64,000 bases of DNA. It comes from RBG-13-51-18 sp050014095. Lineage in GTDB: Bacteria; Chloroflexota; Dehalococcoidia; Dehalococcoidales; RBG-16-60-22. Under the pieces are notes generated by a model. It saw only the letters and a list, made by a program, of their open reading frames with translations, made no database searches and was not told the DNA's origin. The position numbers were made by a program, and so were the translations under genes. Of this stretch, positions 43,231 through 51,952 are shown in pieces (within the stretch, counting starts at the first letter, position 1; the number at the start of each line of letters is the position of its first letter). The DNA is taken from positions 248,001 through 312,000 of the forward strand of contig JBEKDZ010000003.1 of assembly GCA_050014095.1 (NCBI GenBank), given 5' to 3'.

Positions 43231-44922
43231 GTGTCCAAGCAAAATAACATCGTCATCATCGGGGGGACGGCCTGCGGACCCAAAGCCGCCGCCCGAGCGC
43301 GGCGCTTAGACCAGTCCGCTAAAATAACCATCATCGAGCAGCGAGATAATTTATCCACCGCCACCTGCGGCTTGCCCTACTTTATCAGCGGGGTGGTCAA
43401 GGAGGGCGACTTGGTCTCACGCGATGTGAACTACTTCCGCAATGTCTTCGATATGACGGTATTTACCGGCACTAAAGCCATCGCGATTAATCGTCAAAAA
43501 CACAACGTAGAAATAGTTGAGATTAAAACGGATAAACACCAAACATTAGATTATGACAAGCTGGTAATCGCCACCGGCGCCTCGCCGGTTGTCCCTAGCT
43601 GGGAAGGAGTCAATCTCAAGGGCATCTTTACGCTTAACAATATCCCGGATGCCGCCGCTATCCGCAGCTACATCGCCACCCTTGAGAACAAAGAGGCAGT
43701 GATTATCGGGGCGGGGCTTATCGGACTGGAAGCGGCGGAAAACTTCGTCGCCGCGGGTCTTAAAGTCACCGTTCTGGAGGCTCTAGGCTGGCCTCTGCCG
43801 ACTTTGTTGGATGCAGAAATCGCCGCCCATGTGGAAAAACATATGCGGTCGAAAGGCGTCAATCTGATGTTCGGACAGCGCGTTACCGGTTTCCAGGGCA
43901 ATGCTGCCGGGCAGGTAGCCAAGGTGATGGTCGGCGGAACAGCACTGGATGCAGGACTGGTGGTGCTTTCTCTGGGCGTAAGGCCTAATGTAGTCCTGGC
44001 TAAAGAGTCCGGTTTGAGTATCGGCACTACGGGCGGTATTGCCGTTAATCCCTACCTCCAAACCAGCGACCCGGATATCTATGCCGGCGGCGACTGTGTG
44101 GAGATGGTCAACCTGATAACGCTGCAGAAAACTTTAGTGCCGTTGGGCTCGACGGCCAACAAACACGGCAGGGTCATTGGCACTAATATCACCGGCGGCA
44201 GTGATACCTTCCCGGGTGTGGTGGGGACGGGCGTGGCTAAGGTATTCGATTACAATGTCGGGCGGACGGGTCTTAACGAAACGCAAGCTAGAGAGGCTGG
44301 CTATGAGGTGGTCACCTCGCTGGTACCGAATTTCGACCACGCCACCTACTACCCAGGCGCTAAAGACATCCTCGTCAAACTGGTTGCCGAAGAGTCAACC
44401 GGCAAGGTGCTGGGCGGACAAGTCATCGGGACGGGCGACGTTGCCAAACGCATCGACGTACTGGCGACGGCAATAACGTTGGGAGCAAAAGTGGGCGACC
44501 TGGCTAACCTGGACCTGGGTTACGCTCCTCCCTACAACAGCGCCATGGACCCTCTGCACCATGCCGCCAACGTCATCCGCAACAAACAGGCCGGCTATGC
44601 GCGGACATTAACACCGCAGGAGGTAAAAACCAAGCTCGATAAAAACGAAAAATTCGTGCTGCTGGATGTACGCTCACTAGCGGAATGGCAAACCCAGCGA
44701 ATCGAAGCCCCGCAGGTAAAGCTGCTCCCCTTGCCGGAGCTGCGGCAAAAGCTAGGTGAGCTTTCTAAGGATGATGAAATAGTCATTCTCTGCCGGACGA
44801 GCATACGTGCTTACCAGGCGCAGCGGATACTAACAGGAGCTGGTTTTAAGAACGTCAGCTTCATGGACGGCAGTATAACCGCCTGGCCTTATGCCACCAC
44901 CTCATCGCCCCCTGGCAAATAG
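43231..44922 (+). CDS. CoA-disulfide-reductase-like flavoprotein with rhodanese domain
   Basis: 563 residues. FAD-binding Rossmann motif (IVIIGGTACGPKAAARARR), active-site-like ATCGLPYFISG (Cys47), NAD motif AVIIGAGLIGLEAAENF, and the second FAD motif PDIYAGGDCVEM. A C-terminal rhodanese domain begins near residue 460 (FVLLDVRSLAEWQTQRI, catalytic Cys in ILCRTSIRA). Fusions of this form include CoA-dependent polysulfide or persulfide reductases. Its place between VOC and aldolase genes could mean CoA-thiol or sulfur handling. GTG start at 43231 with GGAGG at about 43220. Confidence 0.85.
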   Translation: MSKQNNIVIIGGTACGPKAAARARRLDQSAKITIIEQRDNLSTATCGLPYFISGVVKEGDLVSRDVNYFRNVFDMTVFTGTKAIAINRQKHNVEIVEIKTDKHQTLDYDKLVIATGASPVVPSWEGVNLKGIFTLNNIPDAAAIRSYIATLENKEAVIIGAGLIGLEAAENFVAAGLKVTVLEALGWPLPTLLDAEIAAHVEKHMRSKGVNLMFGQRVTGFQGNAAGQVAKVMVGGTALDAGLVVLSLGVRPNVVLAKESGLSIGTTGGIAVNPYLQTSDPDIYAGGDCVEMVNLITLQKTLVPLGSTANKHGRVIGTNITGGSDTFPGVVGTGVAKVFDYNVGRTGLNETQAREAGYEVVTSLVPNFDHATYYPGAKDILVKLVAEESTGKVLGGQVIGTGDVAKRIDVLATAITLGAKVGDLANLDLGYAPPYNSAMDPLHHAANVIRNKQAGYARTLTPQEVKTKLDKNEKFVLLDVRSLAEWQTQRIEAPQVKLLPLPELRQKLGELSKDDEIVILCRTSIRAYQAQRILTGAGFKNVSFMDGSITAWPYATTSSPPGK

Positions 44923-45028
44923 ACTACTGTAAACCTTGAACCAGTCGCCGATGTATATTAAAATCTAGTAACGGCATCATTTGGCCGACTCGACCGGAAC
45001 ATAAATCGCGCTATACCAGGATATACAA

Positions 45029-45691
45029 ATGAGCCATTGGCGAGAAGCCAGAAAAACCGTGCTCGAAGCCGCCTTGAAAATGTCCGAAAAAGGGTTGGTG
45101 GTCGGCACTTCAGGGAATATCAGCCTGCGACTGTCTCCCCGGGGCGAACGGCAGCTAATGGCGATTACCCCCACCTCGCGTCACTATGATACTCTGGATA
45201 TCCACGATATCCCGATTATCGATTTCAACGGGCAAATGGTCGAAGGTTCCCTGCCGCCCTCGATAGAGACGCCGCTGCATATCGGCATTTACCGGGCGAG
45301 AAAAAACATCAACGCCATCATCCATACCCACTCCGTTTTCGCGAGCGCCGTGGCTGTTGCCGGTTTTGATATTCCCACGATAATGGAAGACCAGGCTGCT
45401 CTCCTCGGCGGCGAGATAAAACTGGCTGGCTATGCTTTAAGCGGTACGCCGGAACAGCTGACCAATGTCCTGACGGCGTTGGGAGATAGGAATGCTGTTT
45501 TGTTAGCTAACCACGGCGCCGTGGGCATCGGCAGAACCATGCGGGATGCTTTTACTGCCTGCGAGCTAATCGAAAAAACAGCCAGGGTTTACCTTTTAGC
45601 GTTATCCGCCGGCAAGGTAAACCAATTACCAGCCAAAGCCAGAGATATTCAAAAAGCACTTTATGATAAACTTCAGAGCAAGGACGGATAA
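45029..45691 (+). CDS. Class II aldolase/adducin-family protein
   Basis: 220 residues. TSGNISLRL, then HTHSVFASAVAVAG (zinc histidines) and a later NHGAVGIGRTMRDAF are the fuculose-phosphate-aldolase-type signature. Reversible C-C cleavage of phosphorylated hydroxy-aldehydes is typical of the family; the real substrate is unknown. A 106-base gap separates it from the flavoprotein gene. Confidence 0.85.
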   Translation: MSHWREARKTVLEAALKMSEKGLVVGTSGNISLRLSPRGERQLMAITPTSRHYDTLDIHDIPIIDFNGQMVEGSLPPSIETPLHIGIYRARKNINAIIHTHSVFASAVAVAGFDIPTIMEDQAALLGGEIKLAGYALSGTPEQLTNVLTALGDRNAVLLANHGAVGIGRTMRDAFTACELIEKTARVYLLALSAGKVNQLPAKARDIQKALYDKLQSKDG

Positions 45692-45720
45692 AATAGGAGG
45701 TTTTTTATCTCCGAAAGCCC

Positions 45721-48700
45721 ATGACACAGAAAATGGCGAAAATAACTAGCCTGGGCATATGCATAATGTTCCTGGTTAGCCTATTTTCCTGGCCTACACC
45801 GGTGTCTGCCGGTTCATGCGTATGGTCGGCCGAGGACATCCCGTCGAGAATAAACAATATACTCGGTCCGGCCGGCATAGATATCCGCGATATCGCCATC
45901 GCCAACGATGCCCAGACGATTTATGCCGTCCCCGGCGATAGCATTGCCGATAATATAACCTATAAATCGACCGATGGCGGCATAACGTGGACAGCGCTAC
46001 CTGTGCCTATCAGAGCCGACTTCATTGCTATCGCGCCGGATGATAACCTGTTAGCTATCGCTAATAATATTACACCGAGAGTCTATTTTAGCATCAACGG
46101 CGGCGTAACTTGGCAACCCTTGGGCAACACTGTCCAGGAAAGCCCCGGCGGCGCACCGCCTTCAGCCATCTACGACCTGGCGATATCACCAGACAGGTAT
46201 GATATTCATTACATAGCCGTAGCGGGCAAAGAAGCCGGGGATCTAGCCAATCTATGGTATATTGACTTAGGAGCGGCTTTACCAGCCTGGCACGAAACCA
46301 AAACCTTTACTGGATTCGCCACCGATAATGAAACAGCGACTTTAGCTTTCTCACCGTCTTTTGCAACTGATGCCACGGTATTAGTCGTTACTGACAATAC
46401 CGGCATCACGGCGGGTGTTAGGCTGCAAATGCTAAATATTGATGGTAAAACATGGAATGCTGCGGCTGCTTTTACCGATGCCCCTTACACGATAGTTAAT
46501 AATTCTGGGATTAATCGACTTACTTCAGCTTCGTTGGCATTTAACCCTGAATACGCGAGTAATGCGCCGAGCACCCGCAAATTATTCATCGGGCTGACGG
46601 TCGACGGGGACGCCTCGGCTAATGCCACCAGCGGCATTTACCGGCTCATCGACAATATCCAAAGAAGCATCCTCCTGGATATTAAAATTCACAGCCTCGT
46701 TTTTGACGGCTTATATTTAATTGCCGGCTCGGATAATACTAGCACTGTCTACCAGATCACCAACCCTTATGCCGTTTTACCAGCTTCACCAACGATTACC
46801 AATTCCGCTCCTACTAAGAGCCCGGGTGGTGTAGACAAAACAGTTGTCGCCTGGCTGGGTAACAACGTGGTCGCCGGCACATCCGGCGATGAAAGCGCCT
46901 TCGCCGTGTCCGACGATTACGGCTACACTTTCAATGATATCGGTCTTATCGATACAGAGATCGCCAAAGCCAAAGACGTTGCCGTCTCTAACGATGGTAA
47001 AAAGATTTATCTGGTTTCTGAAAACGGTTACAATACCAGCGTGTGGTGTTTTAATACTTATTGGCGGAGGGTATTCAATCCCAGGGGCATGACCGGATTT
47101 ATTATCCGTATTCTGCGATCGAGCAGCAGCTATGTATATCTTGCAGAAACAGGCACCCCCAACATCTTTTACAATAACGCCAGCGGGACGGCACCATGGC
47201 TTTCCCGCACCAGTGGTATCAACATCCAGGATATGGCAGTGGAAAGCTCTCAAATTATCTACGTGCTTAATGCTAACGGTGTGGTATCTAAAGGCACTAG
47301 TACTGGCTTGCTCTGGCTTAATACCAATACAACCAACCTTGATAGTGGTGCCACGATAGTCAGCGTCAACACAAGCATCGTGCTTGCCGGCAGCCAGGAC
47401 GGGTACGTAGCCTATACTCTTGACGGAGGAGAATCATGGACTAAAATTCCGCAGATAGTCCAGACAGGTGCCGGTAAAATCCAGGTGATTGCCGATAGTG
47501 ACTTTATCGATAACAACATAATTTACGCTGCCAGTGATGCAATCGGCGGTAATATTATGAAATGGATAATAGGGAGCAGTACTGCCTGGACAGATATTGT
47601 CAATGGAGTGATAATCGGTGGAATATACGGATTGGCGTTTTCCGACGACGTCCTCTATGCCTTGGAGTATAACGCCTTTTCCGGTCAGAGTTCACTTTGG
47701 CGGCTTATCTCACCAGCGACTGCCCAGGCATCATCGTCCGAATGGACTGCCAGCACCACTAATGCCACCACAGATGCCACTGACCCAACGGTGGTCTTAA
47801 ATGCCACTCCACAAGCGTTGAAAGCCAGCACGGATAAATTATGGGCAGTGAAAACTAATGGCACCAACAAGCTTTACAGTTATACCGATACAATTATAGA
47901 CACAGAAATATCTTTATTATCTCCAGTAGACGGATATCGTGTGAGAGTAAACTTCCGAACTTACCTTGCTTATGATGTATATTTCGGCTGGGATCGTCCC
48001 TCCGTGGCCACCGGCTATGAGCTCGTGATTGCGCGTGATGAGAACTTCGACTACACGGTGGCTACTATACCCGTAAGCACGACAAATGATATAGTCTACG
48101 TTATAGTTGGACTGGATCGGGCTGGCGCCGCCTATGTCAATTTTACACCTGGTGTCACTTTTTACTGGAGAGTACGCGTCACCGAGCCGAGTTACGGTCT
48201 ATTTTCAGAAACAAGACACTTCACTGTTGATCCTTCTGCAGTTTCATATCTCCAGTTGATTACTCTGGTTCGAGGTGAAATAACTTCAACCACAAACGTG
48301 ACTCTCTCCTGGCTCCCCTTACAAGAGAGTACCGAATATGAGGTTATTTTAGATGATAGCCTGCCAATAACTTCCCCGATTTTCGATTCTCTAACCGATA
48401 CATCCACCATAAAGTTAGATATAACTCTGGACTATGGAAAAACCTACTTTTGGCAGGTCAGGGCAACCAAACCCATGAAAAGCGATTGGTCGGAGATAGG
48501 CACCTTCAACATTGTCGAAAGACCTGCCGAGACATCGCCGGTAGTAGTTAAAAAACTTCCACCGGAGACTACAACTCTATCGATAACAGCGCCAGCAGCA
48601 ACTAAATTGGGACTGACTATAAAAACTATCTTCAACACCCCAATCTATGTACATATTATTTTTCTCATTATGATTATACTGCTGGCGGTCGTTATTGTTT

Positions 48701-49434
48701 TGATATACCGTCGGCAACCATTCAGGCTTGTATTCTCCCTGCCACATAGAAAACACCCCCCTGCCCCGCCACCAAAAATCACGATGCCCAGTGCGGCACC
48801 GATTAAACCAGAGGAGAAACCAGCACCGCTCATCGAGACTCCTAAAACACCCGCGCCGCCGGAAAAAATTGTCCCGCATCCAACCCTTATAGAGAAAGAC
48901 AAGGAGGGGGCAGCCGTAATCTTCGCCGCCAAGAGCTTTATGTGGATGGCGACCCAGCAAGAAAAGACTGCTGAAGGCCAAGCTGGGCTATCAGAAAAGG
49001 AACGTCACTCCCTGGGGAAAAAACTCGCTGCCAAAATCCATGATTTGGGAAAGAAAGAAATACTTTATATTAAGTATCCCGAAGATACACCGATGCTGCT
49101 TAGTATCTGGGCGGAATACGCTTCCAAAAACGAGACCAGCAATTATCTTACAAAAACGTTCGAGTTAAACCCGTATAATGCCATTAAACTGATAAAATGT
49201 TACCCGCCGGCAGCTCAACCGGGCCAAGAGCTGCCCTCCGCAGCAGATTTTACCATGGCTCAATACGATGCAATAAGCGAAGTTATCGACCCCGATAATA
49301 TCTACGCCGCGCTAAGCAAGGTGTTTAAATTCAAGGCTGAAACTATTGAAGAGAGGGTGCCCGTTTCGCCCGCTGATAGAAATCTGGCGTTCCAGTTCAT
49401 GCTCCTTCATATCAAAACCAAGGGTGAAGGTTAG
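45721..49434 (+). CDS. Large exported beta-propeller-like protein with one C-terminal membrane helix
   Basis: 1,237 residues. Signal peptide (ISLGICIMFLVSLFSWPTPVSA, cut near residue 30). Residues ~40-680 have repeated sialidase/BNR-type wording (YKSTDGGITW, YFSINGGVTWQ, YTLDGGESWTK), compatible with two stacked propellers. Two fibronectin-III-like modules lie at about 735-935 (YFGWDRPSVATGYELVIARD, TYFWQVRATKP). Membrane helix at 974-996 (IIFLIMIILLAVVIVLI), then a basic and proline-rich linker and a ~180-residue cytoplasmic helical domain of no recognised family. Type I membrane topology. The AGGAGG ahead is 20 bases from this ATG, so the start is a little uncertain. Confidence 0.7.
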   Translation: MTQKMAKITSLGICIMFLVSLFSWPTPVSAGSCVWSAEDIPSRINNILGPAGIDIRDIAIANDAQTIYAVPGDSIADNITYKSTDGGITWTALPVPIRADFIAIAPDDNLLAIANNITPRVYFSINGGVTWQPLGNTVQESPGGAPPSAIYDLAISPDRYDIHYIAVAGKEAGDLANLWYIDLGAALPAWHETKTFTGFATDNETATLAFSPSFATDATVLVVTDNTGITAGVRLQMLNIDGKTWNAAAAFTDAPYTIVNNSGINRLTSASLAFNPEYASNAPSTRKLFIGLTVDGDASANATSGIYRLIDNIQRSILLDIKIHSLVFDGLYLIAGSDNTSTVYQITNPYAVLPASPTITNSAPTKSPGGVDKTVVAWLGNNVVAGTSGDESAFAVSDDYGYTFNDIGLIDTEIAKAKDVAVSNDGKKIYLVSENGYNTSVWCFNTYWRRVFNPRGMTGFIIRILRSSSSYVYLAETGTPNIFYNNASGTAPWLSRTSGINIQDMAVESSQIIYVLNANGVVSKGTSTGLLWLNTNTTNLDSGATIVSVNTSIVLAGSQDGYVAYTLDGGESWTKIPQIVQTGAGKIQVIADSDFIDNNIIYAASDAIGGNIMKWIIGSSTAWTDIVNGVIIGGIYGLAFSDDVLYALEYNAFSGQSSLWRLISPATAQASSSEWTASTTNATTDATDPTVVLNATPQALKASTDKLWAVKTNGTNKLYSYTDTIIDTEISLLSPVDGYRVRVNFRTYLAYDVYFGWDRPSVATGYELVIARDENFDYTVATIPVSTTNDIVYVIVGLDRAGAAYVNFTPGVTFYWRVRVTEPSYGLFSETRHFTVDPSAVSYLQLITLVRGEITSTTNVTLSWLPLQESTEYEVILDDSLPITSPIFDSLTDTSTIKLDITLDYGKTYFWQVRATKPMKSDWSEIGTFNIVERPAETSPVVVKKLPPETTTLSITAPAATKLGLTIKTIFNTPIYVHIIFLIMIILLAVVIVLIYRRQPFRLVFSLPHRKHPPAPPPKITMPSAAPIKPEEKPAPLIETPKTPAPPEKIVPHPTLIEKDKEGAAVIFAAKSFMWMATQQEKTAEGQAGLSEKERHSLGKKLAAKIHDLGKKEILYIKYPEDTPMLLSIWAEYASKNETSNYLTKTFELNPYNAIKLIKCYPPAAQPGQELPSAADFTMAQYDAISEVIDPDNIYAALSKVFKFKAETIEERVPVSPADRNLAFQFMLLHIKTKGEG

Positions 49435-49916
49435 AATAGCACTGTTTCTCCGTCCACTTTTAGTAAAATCATCAGCCATTAAAAAATTACGCAATCATGT
49501 AAAAAAGCGACGCTTTTGGTTGGTTCGTTTGACATCGTTCCCTTTCATAAAGTAAAATAAATAGGCACAATTTTCTAGCGGGGGCTAGTTGTGTCAAACG
49601 AACGACGGGGAAATATTTCTGCTAATGGCACCTCCGCTATTCACCACCGTTACATCTAGGTAACACCAGTCCCCGCCCACTAGAAAGGCAACTTTACTCA
49701 CTAAAATCTTGCCGTTTAACTGGTAATATGGGATTGCTCAAAGGAAGAAAAAAGGCATTCTCACTCTTCGCGGGACACCGCAGCATGCCGCAACCTATCT
49801 ACGGTTGCGACAGCAGTTAAGTCTTTGTAGAGAAACGCTAATCTTTTTTCTTTTTAAATTATATTTCCGAACGCTCTAAAATAGAAATATAAAAAAATAA
49901 AAACTGGAGGAAAACA
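49435..49916. other. 480-base non-coding leader before the enoyl-CoA hydratase operon
   Basis: No ORF. A 12-base inverted repeat GTTCGTTTGACA / TGTCAAACGAAC (49523-49534 and 49592-49603) encloses a smaller CTAGC/GCTAG hairpin. TTGACA at 49529-49534 with TAAAAT 18 bases on could be a promoter. Further down are a GCAACC/GGTTGC hairpin (49790-49808) and an AT-rich TATATTTC/GAAATATA stem near the ribosome site. Could be a structured leader RNA; nothing matches a known class by eye. Confidence 0.4.
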
Positions 49917-50834
49917 ATGTCTTACCCTAAATTCGAATCCATCTTGCTTGAGAAGGATAAAGAAGAACCCAAAATTACCTATCTCACCCTGAACCGGCCG
50001 GACAAGAACAACTGCATCAGCATCGGCGAAGAATACATGACCGGCGACATTAAAAAAGCCATGTGGGAAATCAACCATGATGACGACTGTAATGTGGTGA
50101 TTTTCCGCGGCGCCGGCAAGAACTTCTGCGCCGGGTTCGACCTATCCATGGTCTATCGCGTTTACGGCGGCGCCAAGGGCGTCAAACCCAGCCAGAGAAT
50201 CCGACTTCAGACCGACCAGGACCAGCTTTACGGCTTCCCCCAGGCTATCCTGGACTGCAACAAGGTCGTTATGGTGCAGGTGCACGGCTGGGCTATTGAG
50301 GCCGGGCTTTATATCACCAAGGCTGCCGACGTCGTCATCGCCGCCAAGAACGCTAAATTCTCCCAGATGGGACAGCGGCTCGCCTTCGGCGGTCTGCCCA
50401 CCCTGCCCCTCGAGCTGGTCATGGGCCACACCAAGAAGGTCGAAGAAATCCTGCTCACCGGTCGTACTATTAGCGGTGACGAGGCCGAGGAAGCCGGCTA
50501 CGTGACCAAAGCCGTCCCCGAAGCTGATCTGGTGGATGAAGTTCATAATCTTGCCGCCGCCATCGCCCTCCTCCCGCGCGACTGCGTGGTTATGGGCAAG
50601 TTCGCCCGCCGCCATATGCTAAGCCGGCTGGGCTTAACCAACCTCTCAGAGGTTATTCTCTATCACACCTTCAGCACCAACCTTAAGTACAGCGACGATG
50701 AGCGCGAGCTGATGTTCATCCGCGACCGCGAGAGTATGGGCGAGAGAGAAGCCTTCCATAAGATGCATGAGAAATACGAAGAGCGCCTCAATAAGACCAA
50801 GTACTTCCGCAGCTATCGCCCGGAAAAGAAATAA
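49917..50834 (+). CDS. Enoyl-CoA hydratase/isomerase-family protein
   Basis: 305 residues. Crotonase fold: YLTLNRPDKNNCISIGEEYM, the oxyanion segments VVIFRGAGKNFCAGFDLS and QVHGWAIEAGLYITKAADVVIAAKNAKFSQMGQRLAFGG, then a long C-terminal helix. Where classical hydratases have two glutamates, the second-loop sequence here is MGQRLAFGGLPTLP, so it may be a different member (isomerase, hydrolase or lyase). First gene of a likely operon with the amidohydrolase and OYE-type enzyme. Ribosome site GGAGGAAAAC. Confidence 0.85.
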   Translation: MSYPKFESILLEKDKEEPKITYLTLNRPDKNNCISIGEEYMTGDIKKAMWEINHDDDCNVVIFRGAGKNFCAGFDLSMVYRVYGGAKGVKPSQRIRLQTDQDQLYGFPQAILDCNKVVMVQVHGWAIEAGLYITKAADVVIAAKNAKFSQMGQRLAFGGLPTLPLELVMGHTKKVEEILLTGRTISGDEAEEAGYVTKAVPEADLVDEVHNLAAAIALLPRDCVVMGKFARRHMLSRLGLTNLSEVILYHTFSTNLKYSDDERELMFIRDRESMGEREAFHKMHEKYEERLNKTKYFRSYRPEKK

Positions 50835-50892
50835 TGGTTCGACAAGCTCACCATGAGCGGCGATAAACGTTCCTGAAAAAGGAGTAAATTCA

Positions 50893-51927
50893 ATGGCACA
50901 ATATCCTGAATTTGCTAAAGACGACTATTTTAAAATAGACGTCGAATGTCACCTTAGCGGCGATACAAAAAAATACTTCGATTATTTCCCCGCCTACAAG
51001 CAATGGGTGCAAGGCACTGCCATGACATCCAACGCTTTCGGCGTTCCCTCCAAGGCACATGGCGCCGAAGCTCCTAAAGCAAAAGAAGCGCCCAAGCCTG
51101 CCAAACCGGAAATGCTGGAGGATGAACAGCTTTTAGTCTATATGGACCGCTATGGCGTGGATATGGCCTGTGTCCTCCCGGAATCCATGATGGACACTAC
51201 CGGTTATTCCACCAAATGGTCTACCAACGGCTATCTGCTGGCCGCCGCCGAAAGGCACCCGGATAGATTCCTCGTCCAGCCTAATCTCGGTCCCTTTATA
51301 AAAAGAGGGATGAAAGAAGTTCTCTGGGAGCTGGATTACCTGGCGCAAGAAAGAAACTGCAAACTCTTCAAGTTCTATCCACCCGAAGATACTTACATTA
51401 ATGATGAGAGGATATGGCCTTTCTATAAAAGATGTAACGAATTGGGAGTGACAGTTTCTATCCATACCGGCTGGAGCTGGTGTCCTCCGGGCAAAGCCAA
51501 GTATTGCCTGCCGGTGCTGCTGGATGACGTTGTTAATGATTTCTATGACCTGAAAATCATCGCTTTCCATGCCGGCTGGCCACATTGCCATGACCTGAAC
51601 ATGGTAGCTTTAACGCATCCGAAAGTATATATCAGCCTTAGTTTAATCATACCCTGGTATCAGAAAGTACCCCGACGTTTGGCTGAAATCATCGGAGAGG
51701 CAATTCAATTTGCCGGCCCGGAACGCATTATCTGGGGAACGGATTTCTATGGCGCCGGCGGAGCTCTCCGAACATCTGTAGAAGGTTTTAGAACATTCCA
51801 AATGCCGGAAGACCTGCAAAAAGGCTACGGCTACGCCCCGGTGACCGATGAAGTCAAGCGGATGATTTTCGGGGAAAATCTTGCCAAAATAATGGGCGTT
51901 GATACGTCTAAGAGACGCGTAAAATAA
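50893..51927 (+). CDS. Amidohydrolase-family decarboxylase-like protein
   Basis: 344 residues, ACMSD/gamma-resorcylate decarboxylase group. The first metal motif is FKIDVECHLSGD, i.e. Glu-x-His rather than His-x-His, the form known for gamma-resorcylate and 5-carboxyvanillate decarboxylases. Later ligands: VSIHTGWSW, IIAFHAGWPHCHD and the final Asp in IIWGTDFYGAGG. A non-oxidative decarboxylase of an aromatic acid such as gallate or a resorcylate is a reasonable guess, and would feed the transhydroxylase-like enzyme. An Ala/Lys/Pro-rich insert (residues 56-75) precedes the core. Ribosome site AAAGGAG. Confidence 0.75.
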   Translation: MAQYPEFAKDDYFKIDVECHLSGDTKKYFDYFPAYKQWVQGTAMTSNAFGVPSKAHGAEAPKAKEAPKPAKPEMLEDEQLLVYMDRYGVDMACVLPESMMDTTGYSTKWSTNGYLLAAAERHPDRFLVQPNLGPFIKRGMKEVLWELDYLAQERNCKLFKFYPPEDTYINDERIWPFYKRCNELGVTVSIHTGWSWCPPGKAKYCLPVLLDDVVNDFYDLKIIAFHAGWPHCHDLNMVALTHPKVYISLSLIIPWYQKVPRRLAEIIGEAIQFAGPERIIWGTDFYGAGGALRTSVEGFRTFQMPEDLQKGYGYAPVTDEVKRMIFGENLAKIMGVDTSKRRVK

Positions 51928-51952
51928 AGCAATAAACAAGGAAGGAGAAAAA

